64,000 nt of DNA, taken from Chryseobacterium formosense. Its GTDB lineage: Bacteria; Bacteroidota; Bacteroidia; Flavobacteriales; Weeksellaceae. Location: assembly GCF_900116415.1 (NCBI RefSeq), contig NZ_FPAP01000001.1, forward strand, positions 310,001-374,000, in the 5' to 3' direction. Both the position numbers and the translations under genes were made by a program. How positions within the stretch are numbered: position 1 is the stretch's first letter; every line of letters begins with the position of its first letter. Positions 1-8,082 of this stretch are shown in pieces. Under the pieces are notes generated by a model. The model saw only the letters and a program-made list of their open reading frames with translations, made no database searches and was not told the origin of the DNA.

Positions 1-553
1 GCAATCCTTTCTCTGCAGCCAGATGAGCACTATCTGTGCTTGAACCTAAAATATAGATAGGCACGTCAACGCCTTCCGCAATCGGAACCCTCACCTTCGA
101 TGTTTTGTTATCCGCTGAAAAGTATTCCTCAATTTTTTCTACTTCAGCTGGAAACGAATGCGCTGCCTTTATAAAATCTGAACGAATAGCTTGGGCTGTA
201 GGCATATCAGTTCCCGGAGCTCTTCCCAATCCCAAATCAATTCTATTGGGATAGAGTTGTGCTAAAGTCCCAAACTGTTCCGCAATCACCAAGGGTGAAT
301 GGTTAGGAAGCATAATTCCGCCAGAGCCGACTCTTATCTTTTCCGTGTTTTCAGCGACATAACCAATAAGAATTGATGTTGCACTACTACCTACTGATTC
401 CGAATTGTGATGTTCTGCAAACCAATATCTGGAATAATTATTCTCTTCTGCAACCTTTGCCAGTGCCAGCGAATTGTTTAAAGTTTCTTTAAAACTGCTG
501 CCTTCTGAAACAATGGCCAGTTCTAAAATTGAATATGATGTTTTATTACTCAT
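1..553 (-). CDS. LLM-class flavin-dependent oxidoreductase, partial (C-terminus outside window)
   Basis: The reverse strand reads open from an ATG at 553 to the window edge. The translation starts MSNKTSYSILELAIVSEG and contains RYWFAEHHNS, GSGGIMLPNHSPLVIAEQFG and RIDLGLGRAPG, the conserved core of bacterial luciferase-like (LLM) oxidoreductases of the YhbW/LuxA-like group. These use reduced FMN and O2 on small organic substrates in the cytoplasm. About 184 residues are visible, roughly half of a usual 330-340 aa protein. An in-frame ATG at 583 would add ten residues, so the start is uncertain. The gene is divergent from the flavin oxidoreductase at 780, and the shared spacer carries a palindrome. 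The substrate is unknown. Confidence 0.85.
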   Translation of the reverse strand, partial: MSNKTSYSILELAIVSEGSSFKETLNNSLALAKVAEENNYSRYWFAEHHNSESVGSSATSILIGYVAENTEKIRVGSGGIMLPNHSPLVIAEQFGTLAQLYPNRIDLGLGRAPGTDMPTAQAIRSDFIKAAHSFPAEVEKIEEYFSADNKTSKVRVPIAEGVDVPIYILGSSTDSAHLAAEKGL

Positions 554-679
554 TATATTTCTATGTGATATTTGAATCGTCATTAAAAAATTAACAGCAC
601 AAATTTACAAAATACTTTACAAAAGAAAGTGATTATAAAATAGATAGCTAATATTGATGAGTCCTATCATTAAAAATAC

Positions 680-697
680 ACTTTCCTAAAGGAAAGT
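680..697. promoter_or_regulatory. Perfect palindrome, probable operator in divergent promoter region
   Basis: ACTTTCCTAAAGGAAAGT has perfect 8-bp arms around AA. It sits between two divergent flavin oxidoreductase genes, about 30 bp upstream of a -7 box for the rightward one. Size and symmetry suit a dimeric winged-helix repressor such as HxlR or MarR. No such gene lies next to it in this window, so the regulator is unknown. Confidence 0.5.
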
Positions 698-724
698 ACT
701 ATCAAAATGAAAGTAAATTTAACC

Positions 725-732
725 TAACTTTG
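725..732 (+). promoter_or_regulatory. Bacteroidota -7 promoter box for the gene at 780
   Basis: TAACTTTG matches the Bacteroidota -7 consensus TAnnTTTG. No good TTG -33 element lies at the usual distance. It would give a leader of roughly 40 nt before the start at 780. Confidence 0.5.
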
Positions 733-779
733 CCCCATCGAAAACAGATTAAATTATACAGATTTAAAATCAAAAGACA

Positions 780-1754
780 ATGAATAAAAAAAACCGTGTT
801 ACGGAAGTTTTAGGAATCAAATATCCAATTATTCAAGGGGCAATGTCGTGGGTAACGAATGCTGAATTTGTTGCAGCAGTGAGCAATGCCGGAGGTCTGG
901 GAATGCTGGGTCCTCACGCAGGTCAGAAAACAAATCCGAAATCTTTGGAAGAAATTACTGATAGGCTGAGAAGTGAAATTCGTAAGGTAAAGCAGTTGAC
1001 CAATAAGCCTTTTGCAGTGCCGGTAATGCTGTCTAATGACCTGACTACCGTTGATGTCATCGCTGATTTGCTCATTGAAGAAGGTGTTGAAGTGGTTCTT
1101 ATCAACGGGATTGAAGGTTATGAATTTGAACCTTTGGCGAAAAAACTTAAATCAAATAACATTAAAATAATTTATCGTGCATTGAATCCAAGTGTGGAAA
1201 ATGCAAAGTATGCAGAAAAAATTGGAGCCGATATTCTTGTCGCTACCGGATTTGATGAAGGTGGTACTGTGCCTGATAAAATCATTGGTACGTTTTCCAT
1301 CATACCGATGATATCAGATGCTGTAAATATTCCGGTGATGGCTGCCGGAGGAATTGCTGACCTTCGTGCTGTTCGTGCGTCATTTGCGTTAGGTGCTGAA
1401 GGCGTTTTTGCAGGAACAGTTTTTATTGCTACAGAGGAAAATCCTGCTGCCGAAAATGTGAAACAACTCATTGTTGACCATACCGCCAGTGACTTGTTGA
1501 TCTTCAGAACAAATCCGGCGTATTACCGCTCCATTCCAACACCATACAGCCGGGAACTTTTGGAAATGGACGAACTGGGTGATTCCCGGGATGAAATTGC
1601 CAATAAAATGTATGGTGAACAGGGCTTAAAAGTTGGAATGCTGGATGGGGATATTCATAGAGGGTATATCACAGTGGGCAATGGAATTTCTTACATAAAG
1701 AATATTCGTCCTGTAAAGGATGTTGTCGAAGATTTGATGTATGATTTTAATTAA
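780..1754 (+). CDS. Nitronate monooxygenase / 2-nitropropane dioxygenase family flavoprotein
   Basis: A 324-aa cytoplasmic TIM-barrel flavoprotein. The N-terminal KYPIIQGAMSW (about 14-24) and the phosphate-binding AAGGIADLRAVRASFALGAEG region are typical of the NMO/FabK-like FMN family, which oxidises alkyl nitronates or reduces quinones. The loop that normally carries the catalytic histidine (GGHxG type) reads GFDEGGTVPD (157-166) here, with no histidine. True nitronate oxidation is therefore doubtful, and an NAD(P)H:quinone or enoyl reductase role is possible. Start is the ATG at 780, behind a -7 box at 725. It is followed after 57 bp by another flavin oxidoreductase, probably in one operon with the genes up to 3714. 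Confidence 0.8.
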   Translation: MNKKNRVTEVLGIKYPIIQGAMSWVTNAEFVAAVSNAGGLGMLGPHAGQKTNPKSLEEITDRLRSEIRKVKQLTNKPFAVPVMLSNDLTTVDVIADLLIEEGVEVVLINGIEGYEFEPLAKKLKSNNIKIIYRALNPSVENAKYAEKIGADILVATGFDEGGTVPDKIIGTFSIIPMISDAVNIPVMAAGGIADLRAVRASFALGAEGVFAGTVFIATEENPAAENVKQLIVDHTASDLLIFRTNPAYYRSIPTPYSRELLEMDELGDSRDEIANKMYGEQGLKVGMLDGDIHRGYITVGNGISYIKNIRPVKDVVEDLMYDFN

Positions 1755-1811
1755 TACAATTCCCATCCATAATGTTAAGTAGAATTTAAAGTCATCAATG
1801 CTAAATACGAA

Positions 1812-2942
1812 ATGAATAAGACCGGAAAAAAGTTGAAGTTAGGAGCTGTTCTTGACGGTTTAGGCTGGAATCATATGGCGTGGCAACATCCAGCGATGCC
1901 TTCTGATGCTAGCGAAAACCTTAATTTTTACATCAAACAGGCTCAGTTGGCGGAGTCTGCCAAGTTTGATACTTTGTTTTTGGTGGATGTCAGCCACGTT
2001 GGTCCCGGAAATATTCCGCACTACCTGAGTATGTTCGAAGGCGTTAGTATAATGTCTGCGCTCAGTATGGTGACCAAAAATATTGGGCTTTCCGCTACCA
2101 TCGCATCTTCTTACGGAGACCCTTACAGTGCTGCAAGGCAGATATTGTCGCTGGATAAAATTAGCAAAGGTCGTGCTTCACTCAACGCCATCACTTCCAA
2201 TCCTGGTGGAATGGTCAATTTCAGCCGTGGACGTTTGACGAAGAGAGACCAGTACCCGATGAACAAGGAATTTATTGAAATTGTCCTTGGACTTTGGGAT
2301 ACTTATGAAGACGATGCCTTCATCCGTGACAAGGAGAGAGGAATCTTTTTGAATCATCATAAAATGCATCACGTCAACTATAGTGGTAATTATTTTTCGG
2401 TAGAAGGTCCTCTGAATATCAGCCGTTCGGTTCAGGGCCGACCTGTTCTTTATACCGCAGGAACATCTGAAAACTTTATGGAAATAGCCACCAGTTACAC
2501 AGACGGCGTTTTCACACACGGTTACGATTGGGAAGATACAGCAGCGTTGGCACACAGAATCAGGCAAAAACTTGTTGCAAAACAGAGGCGACCGGAAGAT
2601 TTCATTATTTCCATCTCACAAAATCCCATTGTGGGTGAAACTGAAAAAGATGCGATTGATAAATATATGGAGCTGATGCAACTCAGTCCACGAAACAGTC
2701 TCCCTCGACCACAATTTTTTGGTTCAGCCGAAAAAGTTGCGGACCAGGTTCAAAAATGGTACAAAGCAGGAGCGATGGATATGCTTTTAATACGGCAAGA
2801 CCATCCGTACGGTTTGTGTGATTTTATTGATTTGGTCGTTCCAATTTTACAGAACAGGGGCATTTTCAGAACAGAATATGAAGCGGATACGTTGAGAGGT
2901 AATCTTGAAATTCCAAATCCACCGTTCAGAAAAATTAATTAA
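1812..2942 (+). CDS. FMN-dependent monooxygenase, NtaA/SnaA/DszA type (LLM class)
   Basis: A 376-aa luciferase-like monooxygenase. KLKLGAVLDGLGWNHMAWQHP, AESAKFDTLFLVD, the GLSATIASSYGDPYSAAR stretch and SKGRASLNAITSNPGG are hallmarks of the nitrilotriacetate/dibenzothiophene-sulfone/pristinamycin monooxygenase group. These use FMNH2 from a partner reductase. At 376 aa it is shorter than the usual 430-460 aa, so some insertions are missing, but motifs run from start to end and it does not look broken. It lies 57 bp after the NMO-like gene and 19 bp before the NADP-binding gene, consistent with one transcript. Substrate unknown. Confidence 0.85.
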   Translation: MNKTGKKLKLGAVLDGLGWNHMAWQHPAMPSDASENLNFYIKQAQLAESAKFDTLFLVDVSHVGPGNIPHYLSMFEGVSIMSALSMVTKNIGLSATIASSYGDPYSAARQILSLDKISKGRASLNAITSNPGGMVNFSRGRLTKRDQYPMNKEFIEIVLGLWDTYEDDAFIRDKERGIFLNHHKMHHVNYSGNYFSVEGPLNISRSVQGRPVLYTAGTSENFMEIATSYTDGVFTHGYDWEDTAALAHRIRQKLVAKQRRPEDFIISISQNPIVGETEKDAIDKYMELMQLSPRNSLPRPQFFGSAEKVADQVQKWYKAGAMDMLLIRQDHPYGLCDFIDLVVPILQNRGIFRTEYEADTLRGNLEIPNPPFRKIN

Positions 2943-2961
2943 AAATTAGAAACAAATTATT

Positions 2962-3714
2962 ATGAAAATAGGAATTATTGGTACAGGAGCCATTGGCGGT
3001 ACCATTGCAAAAAAAATGGTAAAAACAGGTCATACTGTAAAAGTAGCTAACTCAGATAATGGTGATAAATTAAAGACCCGTGCCGGGGAATTGGGTGCTC
3101 AACCTTCTTCATTAGAAGATGTAGTCAATAATGTGGATGTCATTATTTTATCCTTGCCAACGGTCGCGATTCCAACTTTGCCTGAAAATCTTTTTGCCAA
3201 CGTACCTGATAACGTTATTATTGTAGATACTTCTAACTATTATCCTTTCCGTGATGCGCATATAGAGGATTTACAAAGCGGTAAAGCAGAAAGTGTTTGG
3301 GTTTCGGAACAATTGGGCAGACCTGTAATTAAAGCTTTTAATAATCTGCTGGCAGAAACATTAATGAATCGTGGAAAAGAAGCAGGAAGTGAAAACAGAA
3401 TTGCAATGGCTATTGGCGGAGATGATGCAGATGCCAAGAAAACAGTTGCAGATTTAGTGAATGATGCAGGATTTGATACGGTTGATTCCGGCAGTCTGGA
3501 AGATTCCTGGAGACATCAGCCCGGAACGCCGGCATATTGTACAGAGCTTAATAAGGTAGAACTGAGGGTTTCATTGGACAAAGCAGACAAAGATAAAGCT
3601 CCTGCAATAAGGGATAAAGTTGTAGCAGAACTTGGCAGTAGAACAACTTACCCTTCACATCAGGAGATTGTTGAGTATAATCGGAATCTTTTTACCGATA
3701 ATCAAACAAATTAG
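2962..3714 (+). CDS. NADPH-dependent F420-reductase-like Rossmann oxidoreductase
   Basis: A 250-aa cytoplasmic protein. The N-terminus MKIGIIGTGAIGGTIAKKMVKTGH carries the GxGxxG dinucleotide-binding loop, and VDVIILSLP follows at about residue 60, as in the F420 oxidoreductase/NADP-binding family (PF03807 type). In bacteria without F420 such proteins act as NADP-dependent reductases of unknown substrate. The middle contains VIKAFNNLLAETL, a conserved signature. It is the third gene of the probable operon starting at 780. The octamer repeat begins 5 bp after its stop. Confidence 0.8.
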   Translation: MKIGIIGTGAIGGTIAKKMVKTGHTVKVANSDNGDKLKTRAGELGAQPSSLEDVVNNVDVIILSLPTVAIPTLPENLFANVPDNVIIVDTSNYYPFRDAHIEDLQSGKAESVWVSEQLGRPVIKAFNNLLAETLMNRGKEAGSENRIAMAIGGDDADAKKTVADLVNDAGFDTVDSGSLEDSWRHQPGTPAYCTELNKVELRVSLDKADKDKAPAIRDKVVAELGSRTTYPSHQEIVEYNRNLFTDNQTN

Positions 3715-3719
3715 GCTAA

Positions 3720-3775
3720 GAAATAATGAAATAATGAAATAATGAAATAATGAAATAATGAAATAATGAAATAAT
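3720..3775. repeat. Perfect octanucleotide tandem repeat (GAAATAAT x 7)
   Basis: Seven exact copies of GAAATAAT run without interruption between the operon ending at 3714 and the AraC gene at 3907. Such a perfect short tandem repeat is prone to slipped-strand length change. It lies outside the two genes, so variation could alter mRNA 3' ends or spacing upstream of the AraC promoter but not a reading frame. Confidence 0.95.
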
Positions 3776-3890
3776 TTACAAATATCGAAGTAACTATAAG
3801 CTGACCTTTTAACTTGATATCGATAGTTTAGTAATTAACATTTCATTGAAAAAATACAGTTGGCATTTAAATCTGGTTTATCGAAACCCT

Positions 3891-3898
3891 TATCTTTG
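3891..3898 (+). promoter_or_regulatory. -7 promoter box for the AraC gene at 3907
   Basis: TATCTTTG is an exact TAnnTTTG match and ends only 8 nt before the ATG at 3907. Transcription would begin a few bases before the start codon, giving an almost leaderless mRNA. Confidence 0.6.
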
Positions 3899-3906
3899 TA
3901 TGTACT

Positions 3907-4785
3907 ATGCTGAACCACTTATTTACAGAAAACAATTTTTCCCCAACATCTACTGAAGAACTTTTCAGAACATTTACTGAACCGTCGCAAGTCGGAGAGA
4001 TAGTTAGTTTTTCACGTAAGAAATTTTTTTCAGTTATTCTTCTCGATGGCTCTTATGAAATTAATTTTGAAGAAACGAGCCTGCCTTTGGAAGGAAAAAA
4101 TATTTTGTTCACCACCACAAAAGTTCCTTTCGGTATCCATTGTTTTAAGGAAAATAAACCTGTTCAGTCCTGTGCTTTTTCAGAAAACTTTATTACAAAG
4201 GCAAATTCCGGGTATGAATTACTTTCTTTCAGTGTTTACAAACCTGGAAGTCAGTTTGTTTATACTCTTGATGAATTTGAATATGATAAGTTTTCAGATA
4301 TTTTCAAAAAAATAGCAGAAGAGGATTCAAATGAAGTTAATCCGTTGCAGACATCATTATTGAGGCATTATACAATGGAGTTGATTCTGAACGGGCAAAA
4401 ATTACAGCCGTCCGCATCGTATATCAATCGCAGAAATACCGCTGAAGTTGTTGCTTGCTCGTTTATAAGACTTTTGGAGAATCAGTTTCCTATCGATGAG
4501 CTTACAAAAACCATTGGTATAAAAACACCTGGTGAATTTGCAGAAGCACTTCATCTGCATCCCGTCTATCTCAACAGACAGGTGAAGAAAGCCAAAGGAC
4601 GTACGATGAGTGATTTTATTGCGTCACGAGTATTGCAGGAAGCCAAAATCCTTCTCAGAACGACAAACTGGAATGTCAGCGAAATCGCTTCTGCACTGGC
4701 TTTTGAGGAAGCTTCTCATTTCAATACATTTTTCAGAAAACATACTGAAGTGACACCTTCTGAATATAGGAATTCCAAAGTTTGA
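3907..4785 (+). CDS. AraC-family transcriptional regulator
   Basis: A 292-aa regulator with an N-terminal cupin-like sensor half (about 1-160) and a C-terminal double helix-turn-helix (about 190-290). The C-terminus has GEFAEALHLHPVYLNRQVK, NVSEIASALAFEEASHFNTFF and TPSEYRNSK, the AraC signature. It belongs to the same Bacteroidota subgroup as the gene at 34194, which also sits just upstream of a reductase. It is followed after 81 bp by an SDR gene on the same strand, its likely target. Start is the ATG directly after a -7 box, giving nearly leaderless mRNA. Confidence 0.9.
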   Translation: MLNHLFTENNFSPTSTEELFRTFTEPSQVGEIVSFSRKKFFSVILLDGSYEINFEETSLPLEGKNILFTTTKVPFGIHCFKENKPVQSCAFSENFITKANSGYELLSFSVYKPGSQFVYTLDEFEYDKFSDIFKKIAEEDSNEVNPLQTSLLRHYTMELILNGQKLQPSASYINRRNTAEVVACSFIRLLENQFPIDELTKTIGIKTPGEFAEALHLHPVYLNRQVKKAKGRTMSDFIASRVLQEAKILLRTTNWNVSEIASALAFEEASHFNTFFRKHTEVTPSEYRNSKV

Positions 4786-4866
4786 ATTGTGTAAGTATTG
4801 GTTGCATTGTCGCTATAACTCGGATTGAATAAAGACTGAGATTTGCATCAAACAAAAATCAGTACA

Positions 4867-5622
4867 ATGACACAACAAAAAGTAGCTCTGGTTACCGGTG
4901 GTAACAGAGGAATAGGAAAGGAAATCGTAAAGAAGTTAATAGAAAAAGACAACGCGGTGATTTTTACCTATCGTTCAAATGCAAAGGAAGCGGAAGACCT
5001 TATCGCAGAATTTGAATCCACAGGAATTCGCATAAAAGCTTTAAAACTGGATGTCTCAAAGATAGAAGAATTTGAGAGTTTTTCGGAGTCAATTAACCTC
5101 ATCTTAAACGAATGGCAGGTTACGGGCATCGATTCTTTAGTCAACAATGCAGGAATTGGATTTTTTGTACCCTTTGAAGAAGCAACCGCTGCCCAGTTCG
5201 ATGAAATGCTGAATGTTCATTTTAAAGGTCCCTTTTTTCTAACCCAGAAATTGCTGTCATCAATCAATGACAATGCAAGCATCGTTAATATCAGTTCTAC
5301 CGCAACCCGTGTTGCACTTCCCGGATTCTCCGTGTATGCTGCAATGAAGTCGGCTATGGAAACGATTTCATTATATCAGTCTAAAGAATTGGGAGCAAGA
5401 AAGATTCGTTCCAACAGTATTCTTCCGGGACCGGTTGCAACCGATTTCTCAGGTGGGGCAGTCCGTGATATTGAAGATATCAACAGCCGAATCGCTCAGC
5501 AACACGCATTGGGTAGGGTAGGTTTACCAAAAGACATTGCTTCTGCAGTGGCATTTTTATGCAGTGAAGATTCTGCCTGGATTGACGGACAGGCAATCGA
5601 AGTTTCGGGAGGTTATATGTAA
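4867..5622 (+). CDS. Short-chain dehydrogenase/reductase (SDR)
   Basis: A classical SDR of 251 aa. VALVTGGNRGIGKEI gives the TGxxxGIG cofactor loop near residue 10, SLVNNAGIGF the NNAG motif, and NISSTATRVALPGFSVYAAMKSAME the Ser-Tyr-Lys catalytic set (YAAMK). FLCSEDSAWIDGQAIEVSGGYM is a typical C-terminus. A TTG eight codons upstream (4843) is in frame, but the ATG at 4867 fits the family N-terminus better. Preceded by an AraC gene, its likely regulator, and followed by a terminator at 5659. Cytoplasmic, NAD(P)-dependent; substrate unknown. Confidence 0.9.
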   Translation: MTQQKVALVTGGNRGIGKEIVKKLIEKDNAVIFTYRSNAKEAEDLIAEFESTGIRIKALKLDVSKIEEFESFSESINLILNEWQVTGIDSLVNNAGIGFFVPFEEATAAQFDEMLNVHFKGPFFLTQKLLSSINDNASIVNISSTATRVALPGFSVYAAMKSAMETISLYQSKELGARKIRSNSILPGPVATDFSGGAVRDIEDINSRIAQQHALGRVGLPKDIASAVAFLCSEDSAWIDGQAIEVSGGYM

Positions 5623-5658
5623 CTAATCATTGAAAATTTAAAAATTTAGTTTTAAATG

Positions 5659-5696
5659 AATCAGCCACACAGATTTTGATGTGGTTGATTTTTTTT
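5659..5696 (+). terminator. Rho-independent terminator after the SDR gene
   Basis: Arms AATCAGCCACA (5659-5669) and TGTGGTTGATT (5680-5690), with one G-U pair, are followed by TTTTTT. Confidence 0.8.
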
Positions 5697-5788
5697 ACTT
5701 CTTATTTAAAAATTGACCATGCAGGATTTACAAAACGGGAGTAATGATTGAGCTGCTGTCAGAATAAGAAATAAATAAAAAGTTCTTT

Positions 5789-5817
5789 TTGTGCAAAAAA
5801 ATATTTTGTTAATTTTG
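5789..5817 (+). promoter_or_regulatory. Promoter of the AraC gene at 5826
   Basis: TTG at 5789 and TAATTTTG at 5810-5817 are separated by 18 nt. The box ends 8 nt before the ATG, again implying an almost leaderless transcript. Confidence 0.6.
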
Positions 5818-5825
5818 TATCATCT

Positions 5826-6725
5826 ATGGAATCCCTTATACCGATTTACACGCTTGAGCAGTTCGCAGAATTTAATAATCTGACGGTACTGAACAAGGAT
5901 ATACTGTCTTTGGTTTGTACACCGGACGATTTGGATGCAATCGACCTCAATTATCCAATGAAAATCAGTAGTTTTTCGCTCTTGTTGGTAACAAATGGAA
6001 AAGTGAGGCTGAACATAGATTTCCAAGAGGTTGCTCTGCAACAGAATGATATCATCTTTCTTTATCCTAACAATGTCATCGAATTTCTTGAAGTTTCTAC
6101 TGACGCATCTTTTGAAAGTCTTTTCATTTCAGGGGAATATTTTACCAATCTCAACCTACAGATGAACTCTAAGGATGCGTTGGAGATTTTATCGAGTAAC
6201 TATTCAAAAATACTTTCTCTTTGTACGAACAGCATCGGTCATATCACTACAAGTTTTGAAAGACTGAGGTTTCTAAATAATCCTGCGAACGAAACTATTT
6301 TTTATAAGGAAATGCAAAAAGGGATTATCAATCTTATTATGTATGAACTTGCTGGATATTTGCAAAAACAGCAGAACAATTTACTGAAAACCTACCGTAA
6401 GGAAGATATTGCAATAAGATTTGCCAATTTGGTAGGTCAACATTACCAAACCAGAAGAGACGTCCAGTTTTATGCGGATCAGATTTTTATCACAAGAACC
6501 CATTTGACAAGGACAATCAAAGAGGTCTATCTTAAAAATCCCAAACAGATTATTGAAGACAAGATAATTTCTGAAGCTAAAATATTACTACTGAAGAGTG
6601 AGTACAGCATTAATCAGGTGATGATGGAATTGAAATTTGAAGATCAGCCTACTTTCACCAAATTTTTCAAGAAAAAAACAGGATTCAGTCCTAATGCATA
6701 TCGCAGGTCATTGGCAAGTGCGTAA
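5826..6725 (+). CDS. AraC-family transcriptional regulator upstream of RND efflux operon
   Basis: A 299-aa protein. The N-terminal 150 residues form a cupin-like sensing domain (SFSLLLVTNGKVRLNIDFQEV, NDIIFLYPNNV). The C-terminus carries the AraC DNA-binding region: DQIFITRTHLTRTIKEV, SINQVMMELKFEDQPTFTKFFKK and TGFSPNAYRRS. It resembles the gene at 14247 in layout. It is 145 bp upstream of the RND adaptor gene in the same direction, so it is the best candidate to regulate the pump, by context only. A well-formed promoter for the pump lies between. Confidence 0.9.
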   Translation: MESLIPIYTLEQFAEFNNLTVLNKDILSLVCTPDDLDAIDLNYPMKISSFSLLLVTNGKVRLNIDFQEVALQQNDIIFLYPNNVIEFLEVSTDASFESLFISGEYFTNLNLQMNSKDALEILSSNYSKILSLCTNSIGHITTSFERLRFLNNPANETIFYKEMQKGIINLIMYELAGYLQKQQNNLLKTYRKEDIAIRFANLVGQHYQTRRDVQFYADQIFITRTHLTRTIKEVYLKNPKQIIEDKIISEAKILLLKSEYSINQVMMELKFEDQPTFTKFFKKKTGFSPNAYRRSLASA

Positions 6726-6780
6726 TTTTTTTTTCAAATTGGTTCAAAAAGAATCAATGAAGTTCTTAAATGTTCTTTTT

Positions 6781-6837
6781 TGACAAAATTTAGAATCTTT
6801 CTTACATTGTTGTCTGACATTTTTGTCAATAATTTTG
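6781..6837 (+). promoter_or_regulatory. Promoter and inverted repeat upstream of RND efflux operon
   Basis: TTG (6807-6809), 20 nt, then TAATTTTG (6830-6837) is an exact Bacteroidota promoter. It is embraced by the inverted repeat TGACAAAA (6781-6788) / TTTTGTCA (6821-6828). The right arm overlaps the spacer just before the -7 box, a position suited to a repressor or to an AraC regulator. Confidence 0.6.
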
Positions 6838-6870
6838 CAGGCATATACTAAGAAAAAATCTTAATCATTT

Positions 6871-8046
6871 ATGAATAATTTAAGCAGAAAGTTTATTTCG
6901 GGCTCAGTGATCGCTTGTGGCCTATTTTTACTTCAATCTTGTAATAAAACCAAGCAACCGCCACAGTTTCCGCCGATGGAGTTGCCTGTTTCCAAAATAG
7001 AGAGCGGCAACGGGCTGGTCTCAAAAGAATATCCTGCAAGCATAGAAGGTGTGACCGATGTGGAGATAAGACCTCAGGTCTCTGGTTATCTGCATAAGGT
7101 TTACGTTGATGAGGGTGCTTATGTGAGAGCAGGTCAACCCCTTTTTCAGATCGATTCCAGAATATATGCTGAGCAGTATAATACAGCAAAAGCCGGCGTT
7201 TCTGTAGCGAGAGCGAATCTAGCCAATCTAAAAATCGACCTTGACCGCAGAAAGGAGTTGGTGAAAGAAAGTATTGTTTCCAACATTCAGATCCAACAGG
7301 CTCAGGCTGCGTATGATGGTGCAAAAGCATCCTTGATCCAAGCGGAAGCAACTGCACAATCGGCAAAGATCAATCTTGATTTCTGCACGATCAAAGCTCC
7401 TGTCAGCGGTTATCTTAGCAGAATTAATTATCGTTTGGGAAGTATGATAAGTCCGGCTGGCGTAGAACCCATTACGGTACTTTCTGATTCGCACGAGGTG
7501 AATGTGTATTTCAGTATGAGTGAAAATGATTTCCTGACATTCCAGAATTCTCAGGTTGGAAGTACTATCCAAGAAAAGATCAGGAAAGCTCCATTGGTAG
7601 GATTGCAGATCGCGGACGGTCATCTCTATGAGGAAAAAGGAAAGATTGATGCGGTCGAAGGGCAGTTCAATTCCAATACGGGATCTGTGACTTTCAGAGC
7701 TAAATTCAATAATCCAAAAAACATTATTCGTGGTGGAAATACAGGGAAGATCGTGATCGACCAACATTATGATAATGTAATTATGGTTCCGATCGCATCT
7801 ACAGTCAATATTCAGGACAAAGTGTATATTTTTTCGCTTGATAAGGACAATAAGGCTGTGCAGAAAGCTATTGAGGTCTCCGGAAAAAGCGGTACTAGTT
7901 ATATGGTGACAAGCGGCATCAAAGCTGGCGAATCTTACATCGTTTCAGGCTTCGAAAGATTACAGCCGGGAATGCCTGTCGTTCCTAAAAAGGCAAATCA
8001 GCAAGCCAATAAAACTTCACCGAGATCAGCATCCGGGAAAATATAG
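6871..8046 (+). CDS. RND efflux periplasmic adaptor (membrane fusion) lipoprotein
   Basis: A 391-aa AcrA/MexA-type adaptor. A lipoprotein signal peptide ends at lipobox LLQSC (Cys24), so it is anchored to a membrane. Next come the barrel-sandwich hybrid region (EIRPQVSGYLHKVYVDEGAYVRAGQPLFQID, about 65-95), an alpha-hairpin (about 100-165) and the second lipoyl half (CTIKAPVSGYLSRINYRLGSMI). The C-terminal barrel and membrane-proximal domain end near VVPKK. It bridges the inner-membrane pump encoded 36 bp downstream and the outer-membrane channel after that. First gene of a three-gene operon. Confidence 0.95.
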   Translation: MNNLSRKFISGSVIACGLFLLQSCNKTKQPPQFPPMELPVSKIESGNGLVSKEYPASIEGVTDVEIRPQVSGYLHKVYVDEGAYVRAGQPLFQIDSRIYAEQYNTAKAGVSVARANLANLKIDLDRRKELVKESIVSNIQIQQAQAAYDGAKASLIQAEATAQSAKINLDFCTIKAPVSGYLSRINYRLGSMISPAGVEPITVLSDSHEVNVYFSMSENDFLTFQNSQVGSTIQEKIRKAPLVGLQIADGHLYEEKGKIDAVEGQFNSNTGSVTFRAKFNNPKNIIRGGNTGKIVIDQHYDNVIMVPIASTVNIQDKVYIFSLDKDNKAVQKAIEVSGKSGTSYMVTSGIKAGESYIVSGFERLQPGMPVVPKKANQQANKTSPRSASGKI

Positions 8047-8082
8047 GATGTGCCTTGAAGTTTAATTTCAAATAAAAAATCA

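Noticed and set aside
7228..7767. 179-codon minus-strand frame inside the RND adaptor gene
   Set aside because: Opposite-strand shadow; the sense gene has full domain structure and signal peptide.
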